Shown here one piece after another: positions 26,487-35,944 of a stretch of 64,000 bases of DNA. The position numbers and the translations under genes are program-made. The notes beneath the pieces are model-generated. The model was given only the letters and a program-made list of their open reading frames with translations. It made no database searches and had not been told where the DNA came from. The DNA is from Wenyingzhuangia aestuarii. GTDB lineage: Bacteria > Bacteroidota > Bacteroidia > Flavobacteriales > Flavobacteriaceae. How positions within the stretch are numbered: position 1 is the first letter of the stretch; each line of letters opens with the position of its first letter. The DNA lies in contig NZ_JAATJG010000003.1 of assembly GCF_011927765.1 (NCBI RefSeq), positions 62,001 to 126,000 of the forward strand. Direction: 5' to 3'.

Positions 26487-28679
26487 ATGCTTCACAAAAT
26501 TTGGAGATACAGTCATTTTTACCTGACTGTATCTTCTTCTTTATTTTTACTTTTGGCTGCCGTTACGGGGGCTTTTTTGGCTTTTAAACCCATACAAGAC
26601 AAACTACAACCTTTTTACATTCATCAGGCTGAAGATGTTATTTTGTCCACATTAGTAGACACGCTAACTCACAAATACGATGAAGTTTTAGATGTAGAAA
26701 TAGACAACAACTATTTTGTAAAAGCTAGCGTTTTTGGTACAGAGGCAGAAGGTCAATTTTACATCAATCCTTTTGATGGAAATAAATTAGCAGATTTACC
26801 AAAGTCCAATGCTTTTTTTGAATCTATCACCAATTTTCATAGATCCTTATTTTTAAAAACACCTGGTAGAATTTTTGTAGGAATTACTTCTTTTCTACTT
26901 TTTTTAATAGCCATTACAGGTTTGTTATTGGCCATTAAAAGACAAGGTGGTTTTATTCAACTTTGCTCCAAAATTGTAAACGATAAATCTATACAATACA
27001 ATCACGTAGCTCTAGGTAGATTGTTACTAATTCCTATTGTAATTGTTGCTTTTACAGGTACGTATTTGTCTATGGAAAAACTGTCTTTACTTCCTAAAAC
27101 CAAGGCTTCTGTAAACACATACAATCCTAATAACACTCACAACATTCCTTTTTCTGAGTTTGCTATTTTTAAAAACACCAAGATTAAAGAAATTACCAAA
27201 TTAGAATTTCCCTTTTCTACAGATGAGGAAGATTATTTTACACTCAGTTTAAAAGATAGAGAACTTAAAATCCATCAAAAAACAGGAGAAATAGTTAAAG
27301 AAACTCGTTATCCTTTTGTTCAAATTCTATCCATCTTAAGTTTTAACTTACACACAGGAACCGGAAGTATTCTTTGGTCTATTGTTTTATTAATAAGCTC
27401 TGTTGGAATTTTGTACTTTATGTATTCTGGAGCCATGATATCTTATTATAGAATCCGATCTAAAACCAAAAATAAATTTACAGCTCAACAGGCAGAATTC
27501 ATCATTTTAGTAGGATCGGAAAACGGAGGCACCAAAAGATTAGGAAAAGTATTACAGCAAGCATTGCTAAAAGCAAACCAAAAAGTATTTGTAGATGATT
27601 TAAATAATTATCAAAACTATCCTCAATTAAAACAATTACTAATTTTAACCTCTACCTACGGACAAGGAGAACCACCAAGTAATGCCAATTTATTTTTAAA
27701 CAAACTACAACAAACTAAAATCAGCACTCCTTTTGAATGTCATGTCATTGGTTTTGGTTCTTTTTCTTATCCTAAGTTTTGCGAATTTGCTAAAGAAATT
27801 CATGCACAAGCCACTATACAACCTAACATTCATGTAACTGAAAAAACTCCGTTGTTAATTCACAATCAGAATTACCAACAGTTTAGAGATTGGACACAAC
27901 AATGGGCAAAATCTAATCATTTAAACCTATCCATTCCACAAGAACTCTCAACCAAAAAACAAAAAGAAATTGCTTTTAAAGTGACGGATAAAATCAACAT
28001 AAAAGATACTTATGACGAAACCTTTACTTTAAGTTTAACTCCTACCAAAAGAAAACGATTTGTAGCTGGTGATTTGCTAAGTATTACACCTCCACAAGAA
28101 AGCACAGAGCGCTTGTATTCCATTGGAACAAATTCTAAAGGTGATATGCTATTAAGCATTAAAAAACACGATTATGGAGTTTGTTCTAACTATTTAAATA
28201 ACTTAAACATAAACGATACGTTAAAAGCGAGCATTCAACAAAACAAAGAATTCCATTTTCCTAAAAAAGCTACTAGTGTTACTTTAATTGCTAACGGAAC
28301 AGGAATTGCTCCTTTCTTAGGAATGATCCATCAAAAAACAAAGGCAAACATTACCTTGTATTGGGGAACTAGAACAAAAACCTCAACAACACTTTACCAT
28401 TCGTTTATAGCAGAAGCCAAACAAAAAGGAACACTGCATCAATTTAACTTGGCATTTTCTAAAGAAGTACATCCGTTTAATTATGTACAAGATTTGTTAG
28501 TAAAAGATGAAATCACCATTGCCCATAAACTTAAAAATGGAGATGTATTTATGCTCTGTGGTTCTATCGCTATGAGAAATGCTGTCTTTATTCAGTTAGA
28601 AAAAATCTGCATCAAACACCAATTAAACTCTTTTGATATTTACAAAAACAACGGACAAATTTTAACCGATTGTTATTAA
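26487..28679 (+). CDS. PepSY transmembrane-flavodoxin-ferredoxin reductase fusion (XusC-like ferric reductase candidate)
   Basis: The 730-residue protein is a fusion. Residues about 1-325 are a PepSY_TM region with four membrane helices (about 15-33, 128-150, 177-195, 293-315) and His118 (NFHRSLF), His173 (YNHVALG) and His289 (FNLHTG) as possible haem ligands. Residues about 336-475 are a flavodoxin domain (LVGSENGGTKRLGK, STYGQGEPPSNA). The C-terminal part is a CysJ-type FAD/NADPH module (ERLYSIG, GTGIAPFLGM, MLCGS). Electrons would flow from cytosolic NAD(P)H through FAD and FMN into the membrane and out to the periplasm. With the neighbouring DUF2271 protein this looks like a reductive step that frees iron from an imported siderophore. 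The last step is inference. Confidence 0.87.
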   Translation: MLHKIWRYSHFYLTVSSSLFLLLAAVTGAFLAFKPIQDKLQPFYIHQAEDVILSTLVDTLTHKYDEVLDVEIDNNYFVKASVFGTEAEGQFYINPFDGNKLADLPKSNAFFESITNFHRSLFLKTPGRIFVGITSFLLFLIAITGLLLAIKRQGGFIQLCSKIVNDKSIQYNHVALGRLLLIPIVIVAFTGTYLSMEKLSLLPKTKASVNTYNPNNTHNIPFSEFAIFKNTKIKEITKLEFPFSTDEEDYFTLSLKDRELKIHQKTGEIVKETRYPFVQILSILSFNLHTGTGSILWSIVLLISSVGILYFMYSGAMISYYRIRSKTKNKFTAQQAEFIILVGSENGGTKRLGKVLQQALLKANQKVFVDDLNNYQNYPQLKQLLILTSTYGQGEPPSNANLFLNKLQQTKISTPFECHVIGFGSFSYPKFCEFAKEIHAQATIQPNIHVTEKTPLLIHNQNYQQFRDWTQQWAKSNHLNLSIPQELSTKKQKEIAFKVTDKINIKDTYDETFTLSLTPTKRKRFVAGDLLSITPPQESTERLYSIGTNSKGDMLLSIKKHDYGVCSNYLNNLNINDTLKASIQQNKEFHFPKKATSVTLIANGTGIAPFLGMIHQKTKANITLYWGTRTKTSTTLYHSFIAEAKQKGTLHQFNLAFSKEVHPFNYVQDLLVKDEITIAHKLKNGDVFMLCGSIAMRNAVFIQLEKICIKHQLNSFDIYKNNGQILTDCY

Positions 28680-28690
28680 TTTTAAAACCA

Positions 28691-28721
28691 AAAAAGCTCA
28701 ACAGAATCTGTTGAGCTTTTT
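28691..28721. terminator. Bidirectional terminator between the iron island and gpmI
   Basis: A 14-bp stem (28691-28704 with 28708-28721; core AGCTCAACAG) closes an AAT loop. It has A and T runs on its two sides, so it can terminate both the plus-strand reductase gene and the minus-strand gpmI. Confidence 0.85.
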
Positions 28722-28745
28722 TACTAAAATCTATTTTTTAATTCC

Positions 28746-30263
28746 TTAAACCAATGGGAATCTTGTCATTTCTTCGGGTTGATCTACACCAATCAATTTT
28801 AAAATAGTTGGAGCTACATCCCCTAAAACTCCATCTTTAATTTCTTTAATGTCGTTATCCACTAAAATCATAGGAACTGGGTTAGTAGTATGTGCTGTGT
28901 TTGGAGATCCATCAGGATTCATCATTACCTCACAGTTACCATGATCGGCAATTACCAACGTAGAATATCCGTTTTCTAAACCTGTTTCAATAACCGCTTT
29001 TGCACAAGCATCTACCGCTTCACAAGCTTTAATAGCAGCATCCATCATTCCAGTATGTCCTACCATATCACCGTTAGCAAAATTTAAACAAACAAAATCT
29101 GCTTCCCCTTTCTTTAAATCCTCACACAAAGCATCTTTTAATTCGTAAGCACTCATTTCTGGCTTTAAATCATACGTAGCTACTTTAGGTGAATCTCTTA
29201 AAATCCTAGACTCTCCTTCAAAAGGATCTTCTTGCCCCCCTGAGAAAAAGAACGTTACGTGTGGGTACTTTTCAGTTTCCGCAATACGTATTTGTTTTTT
29301 ACCTGCAGCAGATAACACCTCTCCAATGGTATTCTTAATATTATCGTTGTTGTAAATTACATTAATTCCTTTAAACGTTTCATCGTATAAAGTAATGGTG
29401 GTGTAATACAAGTCTAATTTTTTAGTGTTGTATTCTGCAAAATCGTTTTGAGACAACATGTTTGTTAACTCTCTACCTCTATCAGTTCTGTAGTTAAAGA
29501 ACAACACTACATCTCCCTCTTCTATTTTTGCTTTTGGAGTTCCATCAGCATTGGTCATAATTACAGGCTCTAAAAACTCATCGGTAACACCCGCTGCATA
29601 GTTTGCATTTAAACTAGCAATTGCATCGGTAGATTTTGTTCCTTCAGCATTTACCACAGCGTTGTAAGCTTTGGCAACACGTTCCCAACGGTTATCTCTA
29701 TCCATAGCAAAGTAACGACCAGTCATAGAGGCTAACTCACCCGTAGTTTTAGCCATATATTCTTGAATATCGCTAATAAAACCAGCTCCAGATTTTGGAT
29801 CTGTATCTCTACCATCTGTAAAAGCGTGTAAAAATAAATCTTCTACCCCGTTTTCTTTCGCTACATCTAACAACCCTTTAATATGATCAATGTGAGCGTG
29901 AATTCCCCCATTAGAAACCAATCCTAATAAGTGAACTTTTTTATTATTTTCTTTGGCATATTTATAAGTATCAACCAACACTTTTTCTTGCCCTAACGTT
30001 TTTTCTCTAACTGCAATGTTAATCCTAGTTAAGTTCTGATATACAATTCTACCAGCCCCTAAATTCATGTGTCCTACCTCAGAATTCCCCATTTGCCCAT
30101 CTGGCAAACCAACATATTCCCCATCTGTACGTAAAGTTGCGTTTGGATATTTGTTGTATAAAGAATCAATATATGATGTATTTGCATTAAAAACTGCTGA
30201 TACTTTTGGATCTTGAGTTACTCCCCACCCATCAAGAATCATTAAGATTACTTTTTTGTTCAT
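28746..30263 (-). CDS. gpmI: 2,3-bisphosphoglycerate-independent phosphoglycerate mutase
   Basis: 505 residues, the usual iPGM length. The start has MILDGWGV with metal ligand Asp11. The catalytic Ser61 lies in GQMGNSEVGHMN, and the family motifs TDGRDTDPKSG, MTGRYFAMDRDNRWERV and IADHGNCE follow. It interconverts 3- and 2-phosphoglycerate with a di-manganese centre. It is a single gene with its own promoter and a shared terminator. Confidence 0.97.
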   Translation of the reverse strand: MNKKVILMILDGWGVTQDPKVSAVFNANTSYIDSLYNKYPNATLRTDGEYVGLPDGQMGNSEVGHMNLGAGRIVYQNLTRINIAVREKTLGQEKVLVDTYKYAKENNKKVHLLGLVSNGGIHAHIDHIKGLLDVAKENGVEDLFLHAFTDGRDTDPKSGAGFISDIQEYMAKTTGELASMTGRYFAMDRDNRWERVAKAYNAVVNAEGTKSTDAIASLNANYAAGVTDEFLEPVIMTNADGTPKAKIEEGDVVLFFNYRTDRGRELTNMLSQNDFAEYNTKKLDLYYTTITLYDETFKGINVIYNNDNIKNTIGEVLSAAGKKQIRIAETEKYPHVTFFFSGGQEDPFEGESRILRDSPKVATYDLKPEMSAYELKDALCEDLKKGEADFVCLNFANGDMVGHTGMMDAAIKACEAVDACAKAVIETGLENGYSTLVIADHGNCEVMMNPDGSPNTAHTTNPVPMILVDNDIKEIKDGVLGDVAPTILKLIGVDQPEEMTRFPLV

Positions 30264-30287
30264 TGTAGTTGAATTTTAATTCTGTAA

Positions 30288-30317
30288 CAAATATAAACAG
30301 AAGCAATCATTAACAAA
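30288..30317 (-). promoter_or_regulatory. gpmI promoter (TTTG-N18-TATATTTG)
   Basis: On the minus strand, TTTG (30317-30314) and an exact -7 element TATATTTG (30295-30288) are separated by 18 bp. This is close to the full Bacteroidetes sigma-A consensus. The gpmI start codon is 24 bp downstream. Confidence 0.65.
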
Positions 30318-30394
30318 GGCTAAAACACTAAGAAACAATGAAAAGGTTTTCGGAGGCAAAACCCCTTATTTTACAACTCCTCTATCTTTATTTC

Positions 30395-30512
30395 TAGGGT
30401 GCTCCCAAAGGTCGGGCTTTCACTACTCGCTTTTTGTTTGGCATTATTTTTAAAACAGATAAAAACCAAACAAAAGAGCTCAAACAGGCCGTTCAATCCC
30501 TAGCACATTTTA
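30395..30512. repeat. Dispersed non-coding repeat, copy 1 (variable hairpin core)
   Basis: This 330-bp gap between gpmI and acs has no credible gene. It holds a unit that matches 58106-58232. Conserved blocks are GGTCGGGCTTTC plus TACTCGCTTTT (about 30410-30433) and AAAGAGCTCAAACAGGCC plus TCAATCCCTAGCAC (about 30474-30507). Between them is an imperfect hairpin made from TTTTGTTTGG and CCAAACAAAA. The flanking GGTTTT/AAAACC inverted repeat at 30345-30363 may belong to it. It looks like a REP-type palindromic repeat with fixed ends. Confidence 0.65.
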
Positions 30513-30593
30513 AAAAAATATCACAACAAAAAAATGTTTTTGATATTGATTTAATAACCATTAAATTCATAAACCAAAAATATCGCAATAAAA

Positions 30594-32492
30594 ATGAAAA
30601 TTAAATCATATCGTCAATACAAAGAAGACTACAAACAAAGTATTCAAAACCCTGAAATATTTTGGGGAGAAATTGCCAAAAATTTTGTCTGGAGAAAAAA
30701 ATGGGACAAGGTTTTAGAATCAGATTTTACCACACCTGAAACAAAATGGTTTATAGGCGGAAAGCTAAATATTACCGAAAATTGTTTAGATAGACATTTA
30801 GAAAAACAAGGAAACAAAACAGCTATTATTTGGGAACCTAACAATCCTAAAGAAGAATCTAGACACATTACCTACAGACAACTATACCATAAAGTTTCTG
30901 CTTTTGCCAACGTGTTAAAAAACAAAGGAATTAAAAAAGGAGACAGAGTTTGTTTGTACATGCCTATGATTCCTGAATTAGCCATTGCCATGCTAGCTTG
31001 TGCTAGAATTGGTGCTGTACATTCTATTGTATTTGCAGGATTTTCTGCATCTGCTTTGGCAAGTAGAATTAACGATTCTGATTGTAAATTATTAATTACA
31101 GCCAACGAAGTTTACAGAGGTACAAAACCCATCAATTTAAAAGCAGTTTGCGATGAAGCCTTAGAAAAAACTCCTGGTATTGAAAGTGTAATTGTATACA
31201 GAAGAACTGTAGAGCCCACTGCAATGAAAGAAGGTAGAGATACTTTTTGGTTTGACGAATTGCAAAAAATAGAAAACGATTACTGCCCTGCAGAAGATAT
31301 GGATAGTGAAGATATGCTCTTTATATTATACACCTCTGGTTCTACAGGAACTCCAAAAGGAATGGTTCACACTTGTGGAGGATACATGGTAGGAAGTACC
31401 TATACCTTCCAAAATGTTTTTCAGGCAAAGAAAAACGATGTGTATTGGTGTACTGCCGATATTGGTTGGATTACAGGACATTCTTACATTATTTATGGAC
31501 CTTTAGCTAGCGGAGCCACTACGGTCATGTTTGAAGGAATTCCATCTTACCCAGATTACGGACGTTTTTGGGAAATTATAGACAAATTAAAAGTAACACA
31601 CTTTTATACCGCTCCAACTGCTATTAGAGCTTTGGCTAAACAACCTTTACACTTGGTAGAAAAACACAAACTAACCAGTTTAAAAGTACTAGGATCTGTA
31701 GGGGAACCTATTAACGAAGAAGCTTGGCACTGGTACAACGACAATATTGGAAAAGGAACTTGTCCTATTGTAGATACTTGGTGGCAAACAGAAACAGGAG
31801 CTATTATGATTGCTGCCATGGCAGGTATCACACCTTTACGTCCAACCTTTGCTACACAACCACTCCCTGGAGTACAACCGGTATTGTTAGACCCTACAGG
31901 AAAAGAACTTACTGATTCTCCTGCAGAAGGTAGTTTAGCTATTAAAGGAGCTTGGCCAAGTATGGCTAGAACCATTTATGGAAACCATCAACGTTACAAA
32001 GAAACTTATTTTTCTGCATTCCCAGGTCACTACTTTACAGGAGATGGTGCCTACCGTGATGCTATGGGGAACTATAGAATTACTGGACGTATGGATGATG
32101 TAATTATTGTTTCTGGACACAACTTAGGAACCGCTCCAATAGAAAATGCCATTAACGAACATGAAGCTATTGTAGAGTGTGCTATTGTTGGTTTTCCGCA
32201 CGACATTAAAGGAAATGCTCTGTATGCTTATGTAACAAAGTACAACGATGTTACAACAGATGAAGAGGTTTTACGTAAAGAAATTAACAAAGTAATTACC
32301 AAAACCATTGGAGCTATTGCCAAAATGGATAAAATTCAGTTTGTTAGCGGTTTACCAAAAACACGTTCTGGAAAAATTATGAGACGTATTCTAAGAAAAA
32401 TTGCTTCTAACGATGCAGAAAACTTAGGAGATATTTCTACATTACTAAACCCAGAGGTTGTAGAAGAAATTAAGAAAAATGTGATTTTATAA
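30594..32492 (+). CDS. acs: Acetyl-CoA synthetase
   Basis: 632 residues, typical Acs length. It has the AMP-forming signature LFILYTSGSTGTPKGMVHT (about 237-255), the acetate-pocket and adenylate motifs VDTWWQTETG and YFTGDGAYRD, and the C-terminal catalytic lysine region LPKTRSGKIMRRILRKIA (about 592-609), the usual site of acetylation control. It converts acetate, ATP and CoA to acetyl-CoA. It is a single gene with no clear -7 element that I could find upstream. Confidence 0.96.
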   Translation: MKIKSYRQYKEDYKQSIQNPEIFWGEIAKNFVWRKKWDKVLESDFTTPETKWFIGGKLNITENCLDRHLEKQGNKTAIIWEPNNPKEESRHITYRQLYHKVSAFANVLKNKGIKKGDRVCLYMPMIPELAIAMLACARIGAVHSIVFAGFSASALASRINDSDCKLLITANEVYRGTKPINLKAVCDEALEKTPGIESVIVYRRTVEPTAMKEGRDTFWFDELQKIENDYCPAEDMDSEDMLFILYTSGSTGTPKGMVHTCGGYMVGSTYTFQNVFQAKKNDVYWCTADIGWITGHSYIIYGPLASGATTVMFEGIPSYPDYGRFWEIIDKLKVTHFYTAPTAIRALAKQPLHLVEKHKLTSLKVLGSVGEPINEEAWHWYNDNIGKGTCPIVDTWWQTETGAIMIAAMAGITPLRPTFATQPLPGVQPVLLDPTGKELTDSPAEGSLAIKGAWPSMARTIYGNHQRYKETYFSAFPGHYFTGDGAYRDAMGNYRITGRMDDVIIVSGHNLGTAPIENAINEHEAIVECAIVGFPHDIKGNALYAYVTKYNDVTTDEEVLRKEINKVITKTIGAIAKMDKIQFVSGLPKTRSGKIMRRILRKIASNDAENLGDISTLLNPEVVEEIKKNVIL

Positions 32493-32567
32493 AACACTCC
32501 TTAACCAATTAAAGATGTAGTTAATTTTAGATACATATCTACATCTTATAAAAATAGATAAGCACCT

Positions 32568-32613
32568 AAAATTAAAAAGCCCAATACATTAACGTATTGG
32601 GCTTTTTAATTTT
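32568..32613. terminator. Bidirectional terminator between acs and the GH86 gene
   Basis: A 20-bp perfect stem (32568-32587 with 32594-32613; core AAAAGCCCAATAC) closes a 6-nt loop, with T runs in both orientations. It serves the convergent acs and GH86 genes. Confidence 0.88.
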
Positions 32614-32623
32614 ATATTTTTAG

Positions 32624-34831
32624 TTATTGTATTACAAATTTAGATTCTCCTATTTTTTTACTTCCATCTTGTAGAACCAATAAATAAACTCCTTTGTCAA
32701 ATAAGTTTACAGGAATACTAGTTTGACTATGTTTCATTGATTGTTTTATTAACAAACTACCTGAAACATTATAAATAGAAGCTATTGGATTTTTTAATTT
32801 TGCTGGTATAGTCATATTTAACATTCCATCTTTTACTGGGTTTGGAGAAATCAATAGCGTTTTTGTATCTGATGCAGTAACATCATTCACAGACAATGTT
32901 CTAATATCTGAACTAAAATTAAATACTTGCATAATTACACTACTTACATGTCCGCTAGAGTCTGGGAATTCAACAGAAACGGTATTGTTTGTAGTTAACA
33001 AATCATACGAGACAGGTATTTCTATAGTCCCAAAAAACCTCCCTTTATCTGCCTGATCGTAACCTCTCCAATCATCTGGCACAACCACTTCTGTATTATT
33101 TACTTTTACGATTGGTTTTAAAGACTTACCATGATCTCTACCTAGTCCTAACCTCAACACAGCCTCTCCATATGTATCCGATTTAACTACATTATTAACA
33201 GCAAACAAAATAGGTTGAGAAGCAACTATAGGCTGTAAACAACTGTCTGCATAATATTTTTCTTCGGTAGAAGTCTCATCAATGGTAAGGGAATTTGCAA
33301 AGGTATACTCTAAAATCATTGTAGATCCAGCTCCTAATTGGACTGTAGAAATTGAAGATGAAAAAGTCTCCTCTTCTATTACAACGTTATTACTAGAAAG
33401 GGTTAAATGTCTTTTTAAAATATTTGTAATACTGCTATCATATTTTTCAAAAACATCTAAAGTAATTTCAGTTTCCTCAGATTCTAAATTATTTAAAATT
33501 AAATATCCTTTGTTTCCATCAACATACGCATCTACCTGTATGTCTAAATCCGTAGATTTTGTGTCAATTCTAGTTCCTTTTACGTTTTTCCATAAATCGT
33601 AAAACTTAACTCTATCTGTGTATACCCATTCTCCTGTATAACTTTCTGGCTCATTAGCCTTACGCATTAATCTAGCCGGATAAGGTAAATTTTTATCTGT
33701 ATTAAAACCCCATTCTGCTTTTACAATTGTAAATGGAATTGCCATAGCTATATCTTCTGGTCTTTCCATAAAAGACATCATTAATGAGTTTTGAGCCCTT
33801 ACAAACAACCAATCTCTGTAAGAAGACCAACCTTCATTTCTAAAATCGTGTGTTTGAGCCCCATATTCTGAAATTACATAAGGTTTTTTATGTCCCAACT
33901 TTAACATACTATAATGGTCATGCATATCAAAAGTTGCCTCTACGTTACTCCCAGATCGTATATCTTCTTTTCCTCCTATTACAGGAAAATCATACAAATG
34001 CCAAGACCAAAAATCCATTTTTTCACCCGCAACATCTATAAATAATTTATCTCTATTTATCCATCTTTGAAAATCACCCGTTTCAAAATCTGGAAATGCT
34101 GCTGTGTATCCTCCTATTTTTAAATTTGGATTTTGTACTTTAATAGCATCTGCTACCTCTACATGAAAATCTGCTATCTCTTGTAATGAGTTTGTAAAAT
34201 TTTTCTTTCCTCCAAGAGCTTCATATGCTGGTTCATTAATTACTTCTATCCAACTAGGTACAGGCTCTCCATTATCTCCATAAAATTCATTAAAATAACG
34301 TCCCATATATTCTCCAGTTGCAGTTGGACTTGCCAATTTCCAACCTGTACCTTTAGTAGCTATTTGACTTTCACCTGTCCAAAACGGATGTAATTGTGCT
34401 GCGACTACATGATTGCTTTTTCTATTTTCATATACATGTAAATGCGTTTTAGAAGCATAATTATTTCTAGTGTTTATACCTTTTGATATTATGTTAGAAG
34501 GATTTGCAAAACCAGGTCTAGAAGCATCTTCTTGCATATTATTTAAATTCCAAGTAATCCCTCCTGTATCTCTTCCTAAATATACATCAAAGCCATTTAA
34601 AAAATGATCTCTTAAATCTGATGTAAAATTATCACCATCCCACTCATTTTCAATTTGATTTGCATGAATTGTGATATACTTTGTTCTATCAAATTCAGAT
34701 ATCCCACCAACAACGTGTTTTACATTTAAATTAACAGAAACTTTAGCTTGACTATTTACCTCTTGAGAAGCAGATAGCATTACTAAAATAAAACTCACAC
34801 TAAGTTTTTTATATACAGATTTAACCCTCAT
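32624..34831 (-). CDS. Secreted GH86 beta-agarase/beta-porphyranase with T9SS sorting domain
   Basis: The 735-residue protein has a signal peptide (about 1-27). A GH86-type (beta/alpha)8 catalytic domain (about 30-420) carries Glu200 in WIEVINEPAY as acid/base and Glu322 in YVISEYGAQ as nucleophile. Accessory beta-sandwich domains follow (about 425-640). The C-terminal about 75 residues are a type A T9SS sorting domain (LISPNPVKDGMLNM ... YNVSGSLLIKQ ... LFDKGVYLLVLQDG), so the enzyme leaves the cell through the secretion system whose gldKL genes are in this window. GH86 members cut agarose or porphyran endo-wise; the sequence alone does not say which. It lies 75 bp downstream of the GH16 gene. 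Confidence 0.87.
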   Translation of the reverse strand: MRVKSVYKKLSVSFILVMLSASQEVNSQAKVSVNLNVKHVVGGISEFDRTKYITIHANQIENEWDGDNFTSDLRDHFLNGFDVYLGRDTGGITWNLNNMQEDASRPGFANPSNIISKGINTRNNYASKTHLHVYENRKSNHVVAAQLHPFWTGESQIATKGTGWKLASPTATGEYMGRYFNEFYGDNGEPVPSWIEVINEPAYEALGGKKNFTNSLQEIADFHVEVADAIKVQNPNLKIGGYTAAFPDFETGDFQRWINRDKLFIDVAGEKMDFWSWHLYDFPVIGGKEDIRSGSNVEATFDMHDHYSMLKLGHKKPYVISEYGAQTHDFRNEGWSSYRDWLFVRAQNSLMMSFMERPEDIAMAIPFTIVKAEWGFNTDKNLPYPARLMRKANEPESYTGEWVYTDRVKFYDLWKNVKGTRIDTKSTDLDIQVDAYVDGNKGYLILNNLESEETEITLDVFEKYDSSITNILKRHLTLSSNNVVIEEETFSSSISTVQLGAGSTMILEYTFANSLTIDETSTEEKYYADSCLQPIVASQPILFAVNNVVKSDTYGEAVLRLGLGRDHGKSLKPIVKVNNTEVVVPDDWRGYDQADKGRFFGTIEIPVSYDLLTTNNTVSVEFPDSSGHVSSVIMQVFNFSSDIRTLSVNDVTASDTKTLLISPNPVKDGMLNMTIPAKLKNPIASIYNVSGSLLIKQSMKHSQTSIPVNLFDKGVYLLVLQDGSKKIGESKFVIQ

Positions 34832-34906
34832 AATTCGTTTTTTATTTATAAAAATTAAACACTCCTAAAAGATAGTTGCCCTTGTAATAGTTAATGCTAA
34901 AAGAAT

Positions 34907-35881
34907 TTATTTTGAAACTAATTTCCAAGTTCGTACCCAATCTACTCGCATTGTATTCACAGTATCATCTAACAATTCTTCTTTTTTAGGCAAACCTCCT
35001 ACCCAAGCAGAATCTTGTGTCCATAAATCCCAAATTAAAAATTGCTCTAACGTAAATGGTTGTTTTGTTGTTACTTTTCCAGAAGGTTCTCCGTCTAAAT
35101 AAAACTGAACCGTATATGCATCTTTCCACCAAGCACCTACTACGTGATAAGCTTCGTTCCACTTAACTCCTCTCAAGGTATTTCCTTCTGACAAATCTTT
35201 ATTGCTTGAATTTCCTTTAGCTCTTTCGGTAACTCCATCTTTCACTATAAAGTACTGAGAATTCATTTGCCATGGATATGCATCTAAATCAAAACTATTA
35301 GTTGCTTCTGCTGATGGATTTGAATTGTTTTCTATAATATCAATTTCATCTCTATCATTACTATTTCCGTTATTTAACCAAAACGTATTAAAAGCAGATA
35401 TATGAGCTGTTTTAATACTACATTCTGTATACATTGGAAATTTAATAGAAGTTTTAGATCGTACTCTTGAAGTTTCAAACCATTGATCTTCACTTGTAGA
35501 ATCTAAAGTGGCTTTTATCCACAAATTTCCATCTGTTACTCCTGAATTTTTATTTAGCATATTTACAGGAGTACCTCCGTAATTCCAATTTGTTTTTGTC
35601 CATTTATCACTATTCCAAGTTTCAAACTCATCAGACAAAGCTTCTACCTTTTCCCAAACCATTCCTTCAGGTGTGTTATCATCAAAAGATACAAATGTTG
35701 GATAATTTACATCTGCCTTAGTTACATCTATTACTTTAACCTCTACTTTAGGTTCTTCTTCTTTTGATTCTTCTGCAGGTGGTGGTATAAAATCTGCAGA
35801 ATCACTTGCACAACTTCCTACTGCTATAAATACAGAAAACAACAATACTGATGTTTTTTTCCAAAAATTAGCTCTCCTCAT
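34907..35881 (-). CDS. GH16 lipoprotein, agarase/porphyranase type
   Basis: The 324-residue protein has a lipoprotein signal (lipobox VGSC, Cys24) and an acidic Pro/Glu-rich linker (about 27-50). A GH16 laminarinase-like jelly-roll follows. The GH16 catalytic signature ExDxxE is present as Glu179-Ile-Asp181-Ile-Ile-Glu184 in DRDEIDIIENN. It would hydrolyse a beta-linked galactan at the cell surface. I assign red-algal galactan (agar or porphyran) because of the GH86 neighbour and the galactose catabolic genes upstream. A laminarinase role is less likely in this context but cannot be excluded by eye. Confidence 0.83.
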   Translation of the reverse strand: MRRANFWKKTSVLLFSVFIAVGSCASDSADFIPPPAEESKEEEPKVEVKVIDVTKADVNYPTFVSFDDNTPEGMVWEKVEALSDEFETWNSDKWTKTNWNYGGTPVNMLNKNSGVTDGNLWIKATLDSTSEDQWFETSRVRSKTSIKFPMYTECSIKTAHISAFNTFWLNNGNSNDRDEIDIIENNSNPSAEATNSFDLDAYPWQMNSQYFIVKDGVTERAKGNSSNKDLSEGNTLRGVKWNEAYHVVGAWWKDAYTVQFYLDGEPSGKVTTKQPFTLEQFLIWDLWTQDSAWVGGLPKKEELLDDTVNTMRVDWVRTWKLVSK

Positions 35882-35944
35882 ATTTCTTTAATTTTTAAGT
35901 GTTCTAAAATTAAATCATAAAAAGCGTTAAAGAAGTAACGTATG

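Noticed and set aside
31604-31975. 123-codon open frame on the minus strand inside acs
   Set aside because: Antisense to the strongly conserved acetyl-CoA synthetase; no independent support.
32513-32548. AGATGTAG...CTACATCT inverted repeat after acs
   Set aside because: Eight-bp arms with a long AT-rich loop, next to a far stronger terminator; likely chance.
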